Positions 25,826 through 35,466 of a stretch of DNA of 64,000 nt are shown here, piece by piece. The notes under the pieces were generated by a model. That model searched no databases. It was given only the letters and a program-made list of their open reading frames with translations, and was not told the DNA's origin. Position 1 is the stretch's first letter; each line of letters begins with the position of its first letter. Origin of the DNA: UBA9676 sp963837105. GTDB taxonomy: Bacteria; Actinomycetota; Actinomycetes; Streptosporangiales; Streptosporangiaceae. The position numbers and the translations under genes were made by a program. The stretch covers positions 248,001-312,000 of the forward strand of contig CAWIMG010000028.1 in NCBI GenBank assembly GCA_963837105.1, read 5' to 3'.

Positions 25826-26815
25826 TCAGAGGGCTTGGAGGAAGGTCAGCAGGTTGTCGGAGGGTGGCCTGTAGCGGCCGGGCTTGATGCCGGTCGGGCG
25901 TGTGCGGGCGAGTGCTTGTTCTTTGATGCTCATGTCTGCGTGCAGATAGATCTGGGTCGTTTCGATGCTCTGGTGGCCGAGCCAGAGGGCGATCACGGTG
26001 GTGTCGATGCCAGCGTGCAGGAGTCGCATCGCGGCGGTGTGACGCAGGGTGTGTGGCGTGACGTTCTTGGCGCCCAGTGTCGGACAGGAACGTGCCGCGG
26101 CGGCGAGGTGTTTGCTCAGGCGACGTGCGACGGCGTCGGCGCTCATCGGGGTTCCGGCTCTGGTGGGGAACAGGACTGCCGGTTCGGTCGCAAGGCCGGC
26201 GAGGTAGCGGCGCATCGTGGTGACGGTGGGCCGGTCGAGCGGTGTGATGCGACGCTTGCGTCCCTTGCCGGTGCAGGCGACGTGCGGGCCGGTTCCCAGG
26301 TGCAGGTCCTGGGGTGTCAGCGCGGTCAGTTCGCTGACCCGCAGCCCGGTCGTGACAGCGAGTTGGATCATGGCGTGGTCGCGTCGGCCGGCCGCAGTGT
26401 TCAGGTCCGGCGCGGACAGCAGCGCGGTGACTTCCGGCGCGGTGAGGTAGGTGAGGTCGGTGCGGCGATGACGCTTGGCCGGGATGCTCAGGACTTGCCG
26501 GATCGTGTCGGCGTGCTCGGGATGACGCAGCGCGGCGTAGTTGTAGAAGGAGTGGATGGCTGCCAGCCGGGCGTTGCGGGTGGTCACACTGTTGCCGCGG
26601 ACGGTCTCAAGGTGGGTCAGGAAGCCGCTGATCACCTCGGCGGTCAACTGCGTGAGGTCCAGCTGCTGCGGCGGGATGTTGCGGGTCTCGGCGATGAAGC
26701 CGAGCAGCAACCGCCAGGTGTCGCGGTAGGCCGCGATGGTGTGCGGGCTGGCGCCGAGCTCGCTGGCCAGCCGAGTAGTGAAGTAGGCCTGAAGAGTGGC
26801 GGCGAGCCGGGTCAT
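25826..26815 (-). CDS. Tyrosine recombinase (second of a tandem pair)
   Basis: 329 residues. The N-terminal SAM-like core-binding domain (about 1-105: SPHTIAAYRDTWRLLLGFI) is followed by the catalytic domain with TTGLRVSELTAL (Arg I), CTGKGRKRRITPL (Lys), HTLRHTAAMRLLHAG (His-x-x-Arg), LGHQSIETTQIYLHAD (His III and nucleophile Tyr). All active-site residues are present. Its ATG overlaps the stop of the upstream recombinase by the ATGA type, the arrangement seen in multi-recombinase elements such as RIT (recombinase-in-trio) elements. Confidence 0.88.
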   Translation of the reverse strand: MTRLAATLQAYFTTRLASELGASPHTIAAYRDTWRLLLGFIAETRNIPPQQLDLTQLTAEVISGFLTHLETVRGNSVTTRNARLAAIHSFYNYAALRHPEHADTIRQVLSIPAKRHRRTDLTYLTAPEVTALLSAPDLNTAAGRRDHAMIQLAVTTGLRVSELTALTPQDLHLGTGPHVACTGKGRKRRITPLDRPTVTTMRRYLAGLATEPAVLFPTRAGTPMSADAVARRLSKHLAAAARSCPTLGAKNVTPHTLRHTAAMRLLHAGIDTTVIALWLGHQSIETTQIYLHADMSIKEQALARTRPTGIKPGRYRPPSDNLLTFLQAL

Positions 26816-27774
26816 GTCCGGTCCCTGCTGGCCGGACCGGCGGCGTGCTCGAGCCGTGTGGTCGCGGCGGCCATCAGCTCGGCGGTGCCGGTCAGGTACC
26901 AGTAGGTGTCGCGGGGCTCGGCGTGGCCCAGCCAGGTGGCCAGCAACGGCAAGGTCTCGGCTGGGTCGGCTCCGGATCGGTAGGCGTCCAGCATGGTGTT
27001 GACGGCAAAGGTGTGTCTGAGGTCATGTGGGCGGGGCCGGCTCGCGGAGGAGGTGGCGGTCAGCCCGGCTCGTTCGGCGAGCGCCCGAAACGTGGGGTGG
27101 ATGCTGCCGCGGCTGAGCCGGGTCCCTCGGGTGGTGATCAGCAGTGCCGGGCAGTGCGCGGCGGGCAGCAGTTGGCTGCGCATTTCCAGGTAGCCGGTCA
27201 GGGCCTCGGTGACGGTGGGGTGCAGCGGTAGCAGGCGGGTCTTGCCGTACTTGCCGGTGACAGTGAGCGTCTGCTGCTGGAGGTCGAGGTCGCTGATGTC
27301 CAGACCGGTGGCTTCGCCGGTGCGGACCCCGGTGGCGGCTTGCAGCGACAGCAGCGTCCGGAAGGTGACCGCACGGAACTGCGGACGAAGTTGGTCGGTG
27401 GCGTCGAGCAGCGCGCCGAGCTGCGCGTGGCTGTAGAGGAATGGTGCTGTTCGGGTTGCGCGGGCGGGGAGCAGCCTAGGGGAGGGCACTTCGATGGTCG
27501 GGTCGAGCAGTTGTGCCCAGCGGGTGAACAGCCGGATCGCGGAGAGCCTCAGTGCCTGCGTGCGGGCTGATGAGGCAGTGGAGGCGGTCGCGAACCGTAA
27601 TGCGTGTTCGACGGTGATGCTCTGAGCTCCGCAGGAGTCCAGGTAGTCGGCGAAGGCAAACAGCAGCCGGCCGGGGCCTTCGAGTTTGAAGCCGAGGGCG
27701 CGACGCATGGCCAGGTAGTCACCGATCAGCGTCCGCAGATCCGGCGCCCCCGCCGGGGTCCTGGGGATCCCCAT
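26812..27774 (-). CDS. Tyrosine recombinase (first of the tandem pair; start uncertain)
   Basis: About 310 residues. The protein proper begins LRTLIGDYLAMRRALGFKL, a motif typical of the ~310-residue recombinases in RIT-type elements, and has GVRTGEATGLDISDLDL (Arg I), GKYGKTRLLPLHPTV, HDLRHTFAVNTML (H-x-x-R), LGHAEPRDTYWYLTGT (His and Tyr). An ATG at 27774 is in frame, but residues ahead of LRTL match no family and this segment coincides with the truncated end of the sugar transferase gene on the other strand. The native start was probably lost at the junction near 27740. Confidence 0.82.
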   Translation of the reverse strand: MGIPRTPAGAPDLRTLIGDYLAMRRALGFKLEGPGRLLFAFADYLDSCGAQSITVEHALRFATASTASSARTQALRLSAIRLFTRWAQLLDPTIEVPSPRLLPARATRTAPFLYSHAQLGALLDATDQLRPQFRAVTFRTLLSLQAATGVRTGEATGLDISDLDLQQQTLTVTGKYGKTRLLPLHPTVTEALTGYLEMRSQLLPAAHCPALLITTRGTRLSRGSIHPTFRALAERAGLTATSSASRPRPHDLRHTFAVNTMLDAYRSGADPAETLPLLATWLGHAEPRDTYWYLTGTAELMAAATTRLEHAAGPASRDRT

Positions 27775-28297
27775 GCTGCTCGTCGCGCTGGCCATCCGGC
27801 TGACCAGCCGCGGCCCGGCGCTGTTCCGGCAGGTTCGAATCGGGCGCGACGGCCGTGCGTTCCGGGTCTTCAAGTTCCGCACGATGTTCGTCGACGCCGA
27901 GCAGCGCCTCTCCGAGTTGCGTGCCCACAACGAGACCGACGGGCTGCTGTTCAAGATTGCGAACGACCCGCGGGTCACCCCGATCGGCCGGTTCCTGCGC
28001 CGCACGTCGATCGACGAGCTGCCGCAGCTGCTCAATGTGCTCACCGGTGACATGTCGCTGGTCGGCCCACGGCCGCTGCCGGTGCAGAACGAGGACTTCG
28101 TCGGCGACGCGCGCCGACGGCTTCTGGTGCGCCCGGGCATCACCGGGCTGTGGCAGGTCTCCGGGCGGTCGGACACCTCGTGGGAGGACGCCGTCCGCTT
28201 CGACCTGTACTACGTGGAGAACTGGTCGCTGACGCTGGACCTGACGATCATGTTGCGCACCGTGCTGGCGGTGTGGCGCGGCGAGGGCGCGTACTGA
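27746..28297 (+). pseudogene. Undecaprenyl-phosphate sugar transferase (WbaP/CpsE type), 5'-truncated
   Basis: Only the C-terminal catalytic half of a polyprenyl glycosylphosphotransferase remains: MLLVALAIRLTSRGPALFRQ, FRVFKFRTMFVDAEQRL, LLFKIANDPRVTPIGRFLRRTSIDELPQLLNVLTGDMSLVGPRPLP, RPGITGLWQVSGRS and FDLYYVENWSLTLDL. The reading is clean from about 27746 to TGA 28297. The missing membrane part (about 280 residues) is replaced by the 5' end of the oppositely oriented recombinase. An intact relative is encoded at 42235-43621. Confidence 0.85.
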
Positions 28298-28299
28298 CC

Positions 28300-29274
28300 T
28301 CAGCCGACTGAGTCGGCGCCGTTCAGGCCGGCCAGCTGCGGGTGCTCACGGAACCAGCCCACGGTGCGCTTGAGCGCGTCCTCGATGCCGACCTCCGGCT
28401 CCCAGCCGAGCTGCTCGCGGGCGATGGTGATGTCGGGCTGGCGGACCGCCGGGTCGTCCTCGGGGCGCTCGATGAACTCGATCGGTCGGCGTCCCGCCGG
28501 CGATCTCGGCGATCCACTCGGCCAGCAGCAGCATGGAGATCTCGTGCGGGTTGCCGACGTTCACCGGCCCGGCCAGGTCGGAGTGCAGCAGCCGCACGAT
28601 GCCCGTCGATCAGGTCGTCGACGTAGCAGATCGAGCGGGTCTGGCTGCCGTCGCCGGCCACGGTGAGCGGCTGCCCGAGCAGGGCCTGCCGGATGAAGGT
28701 GGGGATCGCCCGGCCGTCGTTCGGGGCGCATCCGCGGCCCGAAGGTGTTGAAGATCCGCACGATCGCGGTGTCCACCCCGTGGGTGCGCCGGTAGGCCAT
28801 GGTCAGCGCCTCGGCGAACCGCTTGGCCTCGTCGTACACACCGCGCGGGCCGACCGGGTTGACGTGGCCCCAGTAGGTCTCCGGCTGCGGGTGGACCTGC
28901 GGGTCGCCGTACGTCTCGGAGGTCGACGCGAGCAGGAACCGCGCGCCCTTCTCCTTGGCCAGGCCGAGGGCGTGCAGGGTGCCGATCGAGCCGACCTTCA
29001 TGGTCTCGATCGGCAGCTCGAGGTAGTCGATCGGGCTGGCCGGGGAGGCGAAGTGCAGGACGGCGTCCACCGAACCGGGGACATGGATGAAGTCGGTGAC
29101 GTCGGCCCGGACCAGCCGGAACTTGGGGTTCTCCAGCAGGTGGGCCACGTTCTCCGGGCGGCCGGTGAGGAAGTTGTCGAGGCAGACCACCTCGTAGCCG
29201 TCGTCCAGGAGCCGCTCACACAGGTGAGAACCCAGGAACCCAGCGCCACCCGTGACGACCGCGCGCTTGCTCAT
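28300..29274 (-). CDS. UDP-glucuronate decarboxylase-like NAD-dependent epimerase, frameshifted
   Basis: From ATG 29274: VVTGGAGFLGSHLCERLLDDGY (NAD site), VDAVLHFASPASPIDYLELPIETMKVGS, FLLASTSETYGDPQVHPQPETYWGHVNP, GVYDEAKRFAEAL (catalytic Y-x-x-x-K) and IVRIFNTFGPRM. The reading frame then changes near 28730, 28606 and 28488. The pieces QALLGQPLTVAGDGSQTRSICYVDDLI, GPVNVGNPHEISMLLLAEWI, REQLGWEPEV and TVGWFREHPQLAGLNG complete the protein to TGA 28300-28302. PASPIDY and the WGHVNP segment point to UDP-xylose synthase (UDP-glucuronate to UDP-xylose). Breaks are probably sequence errors. Confidence 0.8.
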
Positions 29275-29452
29275 ACTCGCATCCCTTGCTTGGCCCGAAG
29301 TACCAGCATTCTCCACCACGACGACCCCCTCGACGGCCGATGGGCGGCTGATGATCAATGTGTTGCTCCCGTCGGGCGTGCCTGCGCGGTCGCCCCGCCG
29401 TCCTCGGGTTGAATCGAAGACTCCACACCCAGGTTTGTTCGAAGGAGCTGTC

Positions 29453-30442
29453 GTGTCCGAGCGCGGTCGCCGACCGGTCGCGATCGTCGGGCTGCTGGTG
29501 CTGGCCGGATCCGTCGGCTACCTAAGCTACCTGTCGCTGCTGCCGCGCAGCGCTGCAGGCTCGACGGCTGCGGTGTCGGCCTCTGCGGCGTCGTCCCCCT
29601 CGGCGCTTTCGTCGTCCAGCGCGCAGCCGCCGTCCGCACCCAGCCCGAGTGACACGCCGACCGCCTCGCCGACCCCGCAGCCGGCGGTGGCTGCCGGGCC
29701 GGCGCTGCCGCTCGAGGTCGTGAGCGCGACCGTGGCGCTGCGGTCGCAGCCGGGCAGCTGCGCCAGCGGCGGAGGCACCCTGCAGCGGACCACCGACGGC
29801 GGGCGCACCTGGACCACGCTGAAGGTCCCGGCCACGAGCATCCTGCGGGTGCGCTCCACCAGCCCGACCAGCTTCTGGTTGGTCGGCACCGACAAGGGCT
29901 GCGTGCCGCAGCTCTACCGCACAGCCGACGCCGGAAAGACCTGGGCGACCGAGACCGGCACCAAGAACGCCTGGCACCCGCTGCCGGTGCCGGCGTCCGA
30001 CGTGGTGCCCACGCAGCTGCACGCCCCGACCGGAGACATGGCGCTGCCCTGCGCCAAGGGGGTCGGCCTGGTCGACCTGGCCGGGATCACGCTCTCCGAC
30101 GCCGTGGTGCTGTGCGCCGACGGCACGGTGTTCGCCACGACCGACGGGGGCGCGACCTGGCGGGCTCGCACGGCCGTCCCCTCGTCTGCGGCCCTGGCCG
30201 TGGTGAGCCCGACCGCGCTGTGGGTGGCGTCCGCGGGCCCGGTCGCGGGATGCGACGGCGTGCAGGTGTCGCGGTCGACGGACGGCGGGGCGACCTGGCG
30301 GGTCGCCGGGTGTGCTACCGGCGCGCCTGGTGGGGCGGAGGGGCTGGCCTTCGCGAACGCCTCGGACGGCATGCTCTGGGACGGCGGATCGGTCTGGACG
30401 ACTCGCAACGGGGGCACCACCTGGGTGCGGGCCGGCACCTGA
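29453..30442 (+). CDS. Membrane-anchored YCF48/BNR-repeat protein, copy 1
   Basis: 329 residues from GTG 29453 with AAGGAG upstream. N-terminal anchor (VAIVGLLVLAGSVGYLSYLSLL), then a Ser/Ala/Pro linker of about 60 residues, then a beta-propeller-like domain with repeated Asp-box units: TTDGGRTWTTL, TADAGKTWAT, TTDGGATWRA, STDGGATWRV, TRNGGTTWVR. Such repeats occur in sialidase-fold and YCF48 (photosystem assembly factor HCF136) proteins; ligand unknown. A diverged copy is encoded at 37683-38695 with the same opening and overall layout. Confidence 0.82.
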   Translation: MSERGRRPVAIVGLLVLAGSVGYLSYLSLLPRSAAGSTAAVSASAASSPSALSSSSAQPPSAPSPSDTPTASPTPQPAVAAGPALPLEVVSATVALRSQPGSCASGGGTLQRTTDGGRTWTTLKVPATSILRVRSTSPTSFWLVGTDKGCVPQLYRTADAGKTWATETGTKNAWHPLPVPASDVVPTQLHAPTGDMALPCAKGVGLVDLAGITLSDAVVLCADGTVFATTDGGATWRARTAVPSSAALAVVSPTALWVASAGPVAGCDGVQVSRSTDGGATWRVAGCATGAPGGAEGLAFANASDGMLWDGGSVWTTRNGGTTWVRAGT

Positions 30443-30491
30443 TTCGGCAGCGCTTTCGCGCCGCTCTCCGGTAGTCGCTGCCGGGGCAGTG

Positions 30492-30911
30492 TCAGCGCTG
30501 GGTGGCCAGCCAGTCCGCAACCTGCTGGGCGAACTGCTCCAGGTCGCCGGGGTGCTGGAGGCGGTCGACAACGATGGCGTCGTCCACCTGCACGTACTCG
30601 TGGACGAGGACGTTGCGGAACCCGACCGACTTTCGCATCCGGTCCGCCAGCCCGGCGTCCACCACCCCGTGCCGGCCCAGCAGGAGCATCGCGTCGCCGT
30701 TGTCGGTCGGGGGCCCCCACCCCTCTGAAGAACACATGTGCTGAGCCACGTCGACGCAGGACTCGATCGCGGTCACGAAGGTGTACTTGACACCGCGCAG
30801 CCACAACGGGTCGGCACGTCGGTCGTCCGGGTCGGAAGCCGCGACACGAAGGACGGCGAGGTCGTCAGTGACGGCGCGAAGCAGTCGAAGGACCCGTACC
30901 TCATCGACCAC
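30492..30911 (-). CDS. HEPN-domain (HepT/DUF86-type) toxin-like protein, copy 1
   Basis: 139 residues from GTG 30911. All-helical: VRVLRLLRAVTDDLAVLRVAA, GVKYTFVTAIESCVDVAQHMCSSEGWGPPTDNGDAMLLLG, then the catalytic-type motif VGFRNVLVHEYVQVDD (R-N/x-x(3)-H-x-Y) near residue 105. HepT proteins are RNases or polyAMPylated partners of MNT nucleotidyltransferases in type VII toxin-antitoxin pairs. The start overlaps the end of the MNT gene by 11 bases. A second copy is at 41274-41693. Confidence 0.88.
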   Translation of the reverse strand: MVDEVRVLRLLRAVTDDLAVLRVAASDPDDRRADPLWLRGVKYTFVTAIESCVDVAQHMCSSEGWGPPTDNGDAMLLLGRHGVVDAGLADRMRKSVGFRNVLVHEYVQVDDAIVVDRLQHPGDLEQFAQQVADWLATQR

Positions 30912-31287
30912 GGCGCAGGCTCTCAGCGAACTCACGGTGGCTACGCTCGATCCGCGGCCGCTCGTCGAAGTAGATCTTCCGTGTCGTCGCGACCCAACGA
31001 ACCCTGGCCGCCGGGTCGTCGTCGAACAGCAAGACCCCGTCGACGGCTGCGTGCCCAGCCAGCTCGAGGGGCGCGGTGTTGAGCACCAGCAGATCCACCG
31101 CAGCTGGCAGCGTGACCTCGAAGGCTGCGGGGGGGGTCGACGGCCACCAGGCGGCGACGTCCAGGTCGGAGTCGGAGCGGGCGGTTCCCTTGGCTCGGCT
31201 GCCGTGGACGAAGCCGAACACGGCCCCGGCGCTGCGCAGTGATGCCACCGCACGCGCCGCAAGGTCGGCAGGGATCCCTTCGCCCAC
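30901..31287 (-). CDS. MNT-type minimal nucleotidyltransferase (antitoxin), copy 1
   Basis: 128 residues from GTG 31287. FVHGSRAKGTARSDSDLDVAAWW is the pol-beta nucleotidyltransferase signature (G-S-x(10)-D-x-D), followed by VDLLVLNTAPLELAGHAAVDGVLLFDDDP with the third acidic position. The C-terminal IYFDERPRIERSHREFAESL is typical of MntA-like proteins. MNT antitoxins AMPylate a tyrosine of the HEPN toxin. It is directly upstream of and overlaps the HEPN gene. Confidence 0.88.
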   Translation of the reverse strand: MGEGIPADLAARAVASLRSAGAVFGFVHGSRAKGTARSDSDLDVAAWWPSTPPAAFEVTLPAAVDLLVLNTAPLELAGHAAVDGVLLFDDDPAARVRWVATTRKIYFDERPRIERSHREFAESLRRGR

Positions 31288-31411
31288 GACTGCGAGTGTG
31301 CCACCTCGACGTTCGTCCGACGTCCACGATCACGCACGATCACGTCCCGGCGCGCGATCCTGCCCGGCTGCGCGCCGGGGCACCGGTGAGCCCTGACATA
31401 CCCTGCCTGCG

Positions 31412-33181
31412 GTGAGGACCAGGGCGGCGCTCGGCGGCTCGGCGTGCTGCTGCTCGTCGTCGCTCGGCGCGGCCGGCTGGGTGGCGCTACCAGGGCGTGC
31501 ACGCGCGCTCCGACCTGGAGGCGGCCCGGGCCGACCTGGTGACCGTCCGCTCGGAGCTGCTCAGCGGCGACCACGCCACGGTCAGGCGGCCGTGGCGGAC
31601 GCGCAGGCCCGGGCCCGGTCGGCGCACCAGCGCACCCAGGACCCGCTGTGGCGGGCCGCCGCGCTGCTGCCGTGGGTCGGGCCGTCGCTGCAGACGGCGT
31701 CCGATCGCGGCCACGGTGGTCGACGAGGTCGCCACCGACGTGCTGCCCGGGCTGGTCGCCGTCCGCCAGCAGCTGGACCCGGCCAAGCTGCGCCCCGCCG
31801 GGGACCGCATCGACCTCGCGCCGCTGGCGGCCGCCGCGCCCGAGCTGCAGCGGCTGCGGCTGCGGACCACCGCGATCGAGTCGGAGGCGGCCGGGCTGCC
31901 GACGTCCGGCGTGCCCGGGGTGCTCGCGCGGCGCGCGTCACCGACCTGCAGTCGACGCTCGCCGAGACCCGCACCACGCTGGACGCCGCCGATCTGGCCG
32001 CCCGGCTGCTGCCGCCGATGCTCGGCGCGGACGGCCCGCGCTCGTACCTGCTGGTGCTGCAGATCCAACGACGAGGCCCGCGGCACCGGCGGGCTGGTCG
32101 GCGGCTACGGCGTGCTCACGGCGTCCCGGGGCAAGGTCGCCGTGGTCACGATCGGGCCGAACAACGACCTGCGCTCGCTCAGCCCGCCGGCGCTGGACCT
32201 CGGGCCGGACTACACGGCGCTGTACGGGGCGGACCCGGCGCTGTGGCCCAACGTGAACCTGAGCCCGCACTTCCCCTACGCCGGCGCGCTGATGCTGGCG
32301 ATGTGGCGCGGCAGTTCGGGCAGCGGCTGGACGGCGTGATCGCGATCGACCCGGTGGCGCTGTCGTACCTGCTGGCGGTGACCGGGCCGGTGAAGCTGGC
32401 CGACGGGTCGGCAGGTGACCGCGGCGAACGTGGTCGCGCTGATGGATGCACGACGATCTACGTGCGCTGGCCGCTGCCGGGCGCAGGACGCCGCGCGCGG
32501 GCGCTACCAGATGGAGATCGGCAGCGCCGTGGTGAAGGCGCTGTTCTCCGGGTCGGGCAGCCCGCGGGCGATGCTGGACGCGCTGGGCAAGGCGGCCGGG
32601 GAGCGGCGGCTGCTGGTGTACTCGGCGAGGCCGACGGAGCAGGCGCTGCTGGCGTCGACACCGTTGGGCGGGGTGCTGTCGACGGCACCCGGGCCGTACG
32701 CGGCGCTGGTGGTGAACAACGGGGCGGGGAACAAGCTGGACTACTACCTGGGCCGGTCGCTGTCGTACTCGCTGGGGGCGTGCTCGACGGCCGAGCGGGC
32801 GAGCGTGATCACGGCGACGTTGACGAATGGGGCGCCGTCCACCGGGCTGCCGGAGTATGCCGCCTTCCGGCTGGACCGGACGCCCGGCTACGGGGCCGGC
32901 CGCGGCGGCGACGGCTCGACGCTGGAGATCGTGCAGGTCTACGCGCGCGGTGGGCGCCGAGCTCACCGGGGCGACGCTGGACGGTGCGCCGGTGTCGGTC
33001 GCGGCCGTGACCGAGCGCGGACGCGCCGGTGTTCGTGCTGCGGATGGAGCTCGCCGCCGGGCAGCGGCGGGTGCTGAAGCTCCACCTGGTGGAGCCGGCG
33101 TCGTCCGCGGCGCCGGTGGCCTGGGTGCAGCCCCTGATCCGCCCGGCGTCCGTCACGGTGACCGACCCGCCCTGCGGCTGA
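31412..33181 (+). pseudogene. DUF4012 domain protein, multiply frameshifted
   Basis: Coding potential runs continuously through at least six frame changes. Pieces: HARSDLEAARADLVTVRSELLSG, DPLWRAAALLPWVGPSLQTA, VVDEVATDVLPGLVAVRQQL, TLDAADLAARLLPPMLG, RSYLLVLQ, GGLVGGYGVLTASRGKVAVV, IAIDPVALSYLLAVTGPVKLADGS, YQMEIGSAVVKALFSG, LLVYSARPTEQALLASTPLGGVL, YAALVVNNGAGNKLDYYLGRSLSY and VKLHLVEPAS-like ending. GPVKLADG and NNGAGNKLDYYL are DUF4012 marks. The family is common in actinobacterial exopolysaccharide and envelope loci; function unknown. The density of breaks suggests poor sequence here. Confidence 0.8.
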
Positions 33182-33199
33182 GCGCCGCCTACCCCACCA

Positions 33200-33976
33200 C
33201 GCCAAGATCGTCGCTTGCGGTCAGATCGCGCCGTCCAAGGGCGGATCGGGGCCGACTGTTCCCTATCAACAACCAGCACCACCCCCGTCGTCGGCGCCTG
33301 GCACTGGATCAACGCTCGGGAGGTCCACTTCCGCCCGCAGGCCCCGTGGCCGGCGCACAGCCGCATCCAGCTGGTTGTGGCCCTGGCGGGGGTGCGCGTC
33401 GGCCCTGCCGCGTGGACCACCCGCTCCGCCACGGTCGACCTGACTGTCGGCGACGCCCACCTGACCAAGGTCGACGGGCAGCGGCACACCCTGACCTTCT
33501 ACGTCAACGGCAACGCCGTGGGCAGCTGGCCGACCAGCCTGGGCCGCCCGCAGTTCGCCACCCGCAGCGGCAACTACGTGGTGCTGGACAAGCAGCCCTC
33601 GCTGCGGATGACCTCGTGCAGCGCGCAGATCACCTGCGACAAGGCCAACCCCAACTACTACGACCTGGTCGTCTACAACGACGTGCGGCTGACCTGGTCC
33701 GGCACGTTCATCCACGCCGCCCCCTGGTCGGTCGGGGCGCAGGGCGTCAGCAACGTCTCGCACGGCTGCGTGAACCTGTCCCCCGCGCACGCCGCCGCCT
33801 ACTACGCCCAGGCCCACTACGGCGACCTGGTCACCGTCACCGGCACCATCCGCGGCCCGGCCGACCTGCTCGCCAACGGCGACCCCGGCATGGCCGACTG
33901 GAACACTGACTGGGCGACCTGGGTCGCCGGCTCGGCGACGGGAACCCCCGTCACCACAACTCCTCTCACCGCCTGA
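33200..33976 (+). pseudogene. L,D-transpeptidase (YkuD), 5'-truncated
   Basis: The readable part begins within an Ig-like domain (VVGAWHWINAREVHFRPQAPWPAHSRIQL) as in LdtMt2-type enzymes, then the YkuD catalytic domain: LTFYVNGNAVGSWPTSLGRPQFATRSGNYVVLDKQ, YDLVVYNDVRLTWSGTFIHAAPWS, SNVSHGCVNLSPAHAAAYY with the S-H-G-C catalytic motif. The signal peptide and first Ig domain are absent; sequence upstream of about 33240 belongs to the DUF4012 gene end. These enzymes make 3-3 peptidoglycan cross-links. The catalytic part is intact. Confidence 0.82.
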
Positions 33977-34306
33977 CAGCGCAGCGAACCTCATCCCCCT
34001 TTGCCGCGGCGAAGGAGGACCAGCAGTCTTCCGGGTTGCTCGTCGCGTGGGTCCGATCGGCAGGCCGCGAAGTCGAGCAGAGACCAGCCGCGCCAGTCCA
34101 ACTTCGCCCGTTGTGCGTTCACGGCTGGCGGGGGGCAGCGCGGACGGATCTCGATGGCTGTGCGCCTCGAACACCATGCCCGTCCCTACCCGGAGCAACC
34201 CCGGATGGCCTCAATGGACATCCTCGACAGCGGCGGCTGTGACGTCCGATTCGCTCGCGCCGCTTCTCGGGATCGGTGGTGGCGCCGGCTCGCTTCAGCG
34301 CAGCGA
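33977..34306. other. Non-coding gap before the integrase
   Basis: 330 bases between the transpeptidase and the convergent integrase gene. Open frames here have no ribosome sites or family matches. No tRNA-like cloverleaf or obvious attachment repeat was seen. I see nothing definite. Confidence 0.4.
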
Positions 34307-35466
34307 CTATCCGAGTAGCCGCTCGCGGAGAGCGGCGCCGTCAGCAGACTGTTCGTCCCACACGTGGGCGTAGACGGCCTGGGTGAACGCCACCGAAGAG
34401 TGCCCCAACCGGCGACTGATCACCAACGGTGGCTCACCTGCCGCGTAGCCCACGCTCGCGCTCAGGTGTCGAAGGTCATGAAATCGCGTCGGCCGGATAC
34501 CGGTCCGCTGGACTGCGCGCCGGAAAGCACCAGTCAGGTGCTCGGGCAGCCAAGGGGACCCGTTCTCGCGGGTGAAGACAAACCCCATGTCGAGGTAGCC
34601 GGATCCCATCGCGAGTTGCTCGGCGGCCTGTCGTGTCCTCCAGTTGCGCAGCGACTCGCAGGTTAGTGCGGTGATGAACACTCGGCGGTCCTCACCACTG
34701 CGAGTCTTCGGTTTGACCTCGACAACGTCCCGTCCCGACCTGGACCCGAGCGCGTCCGCACGGTCACGATCCCGTTCGCCAGGTCGACGTCCTTCCAGCG
34801 AAGGGCGAGGAGCTCGCCGCGGCGCATCCCTCCGTCGACCGCGAGTCGATACAAAGGGCCGAGCCGGTCCCCGGAGGTCGCGGCTGCGAACGCGTGCCAC
34901 TCCGGCAGCGTCCATGGGTCAACCTTCGGACGTGTTGTTGGGACGGCGACGAGCCCGGTGTGATCTTGGCTGATGTGTTCGTCTCTCAGCGCCAGGCGAA
35001 CGGCCGCTCGGAGGCAGGCGTGGGCCCGCGCGATGGTCGCTCCGGTCACCTTGCGCTCGGCCCGCGCCCTGGAGTAGGCCGTCTCGATGTCACTGGCTCG
35101 TAGCTCGCTGAGCTGGATCAGACCGAGTTCGGGCAGCAAGTACAGGTCCAGATTGGCTCGGTACCCGAGGCGGGTCGTCAGCCGCCAGGGCTCGCCCCGA
35201 GCGGTAAGCCCACGGGCCCACCAGGCTTCGAGCGCGTCAGCCACGGTGTAGCTATCTCCCTCCCGCGGCCGCCGCTTGCGATGAGCAGTCCGCAACGCGT
35301 CACGACCCTCGATCGCCTCGCGCTGCGTCGTGAAGCCTGAGCGGTGGAACCGTTGACGCTTCCCATCGACGGCGGCCAATTCGAGCGCGAAAGCCCAGGG
35401 ATGCCTCCGGCAGCGTGGCGGGCAGTCGGACTGGCACCGCTGGTAGATGCCGGGGATCTTCGCCAT
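34307..35466 (-). CDS. Phage-type tyrosine integrase, one frameshift
   Basis: About 385 residues from ATG 35466. N-terminal AP2-like/arm-binding part (CPPRCRRHPWAFALELAAVDGKRQRFHRSGFTTQREAIEGRDAL), core-binding helices (TRLGYRANLDLYLLPELGLIQL), then GGMRRGELLALRWKDVDL (Arg I), a frame change near 34750, VKPKTRSGEDRRVFI (Lys), FHDLRHLSASVGY (H-x-x-R) and RRLGHSSVAFTQAVYAHV (His, Tyr). This is the layout of actinophage or ICE integrases. It marks an integrated island that probably includes the gene at 36188. att sites were not identified. Confidence 0.87.

Noticed and set aside
25826..27774. Complete recombinase-in-trio (RIT) element
   Set aside because: Only two recombinase genes are present; the third gene and terminal repeats are missing or lost at the junctions.
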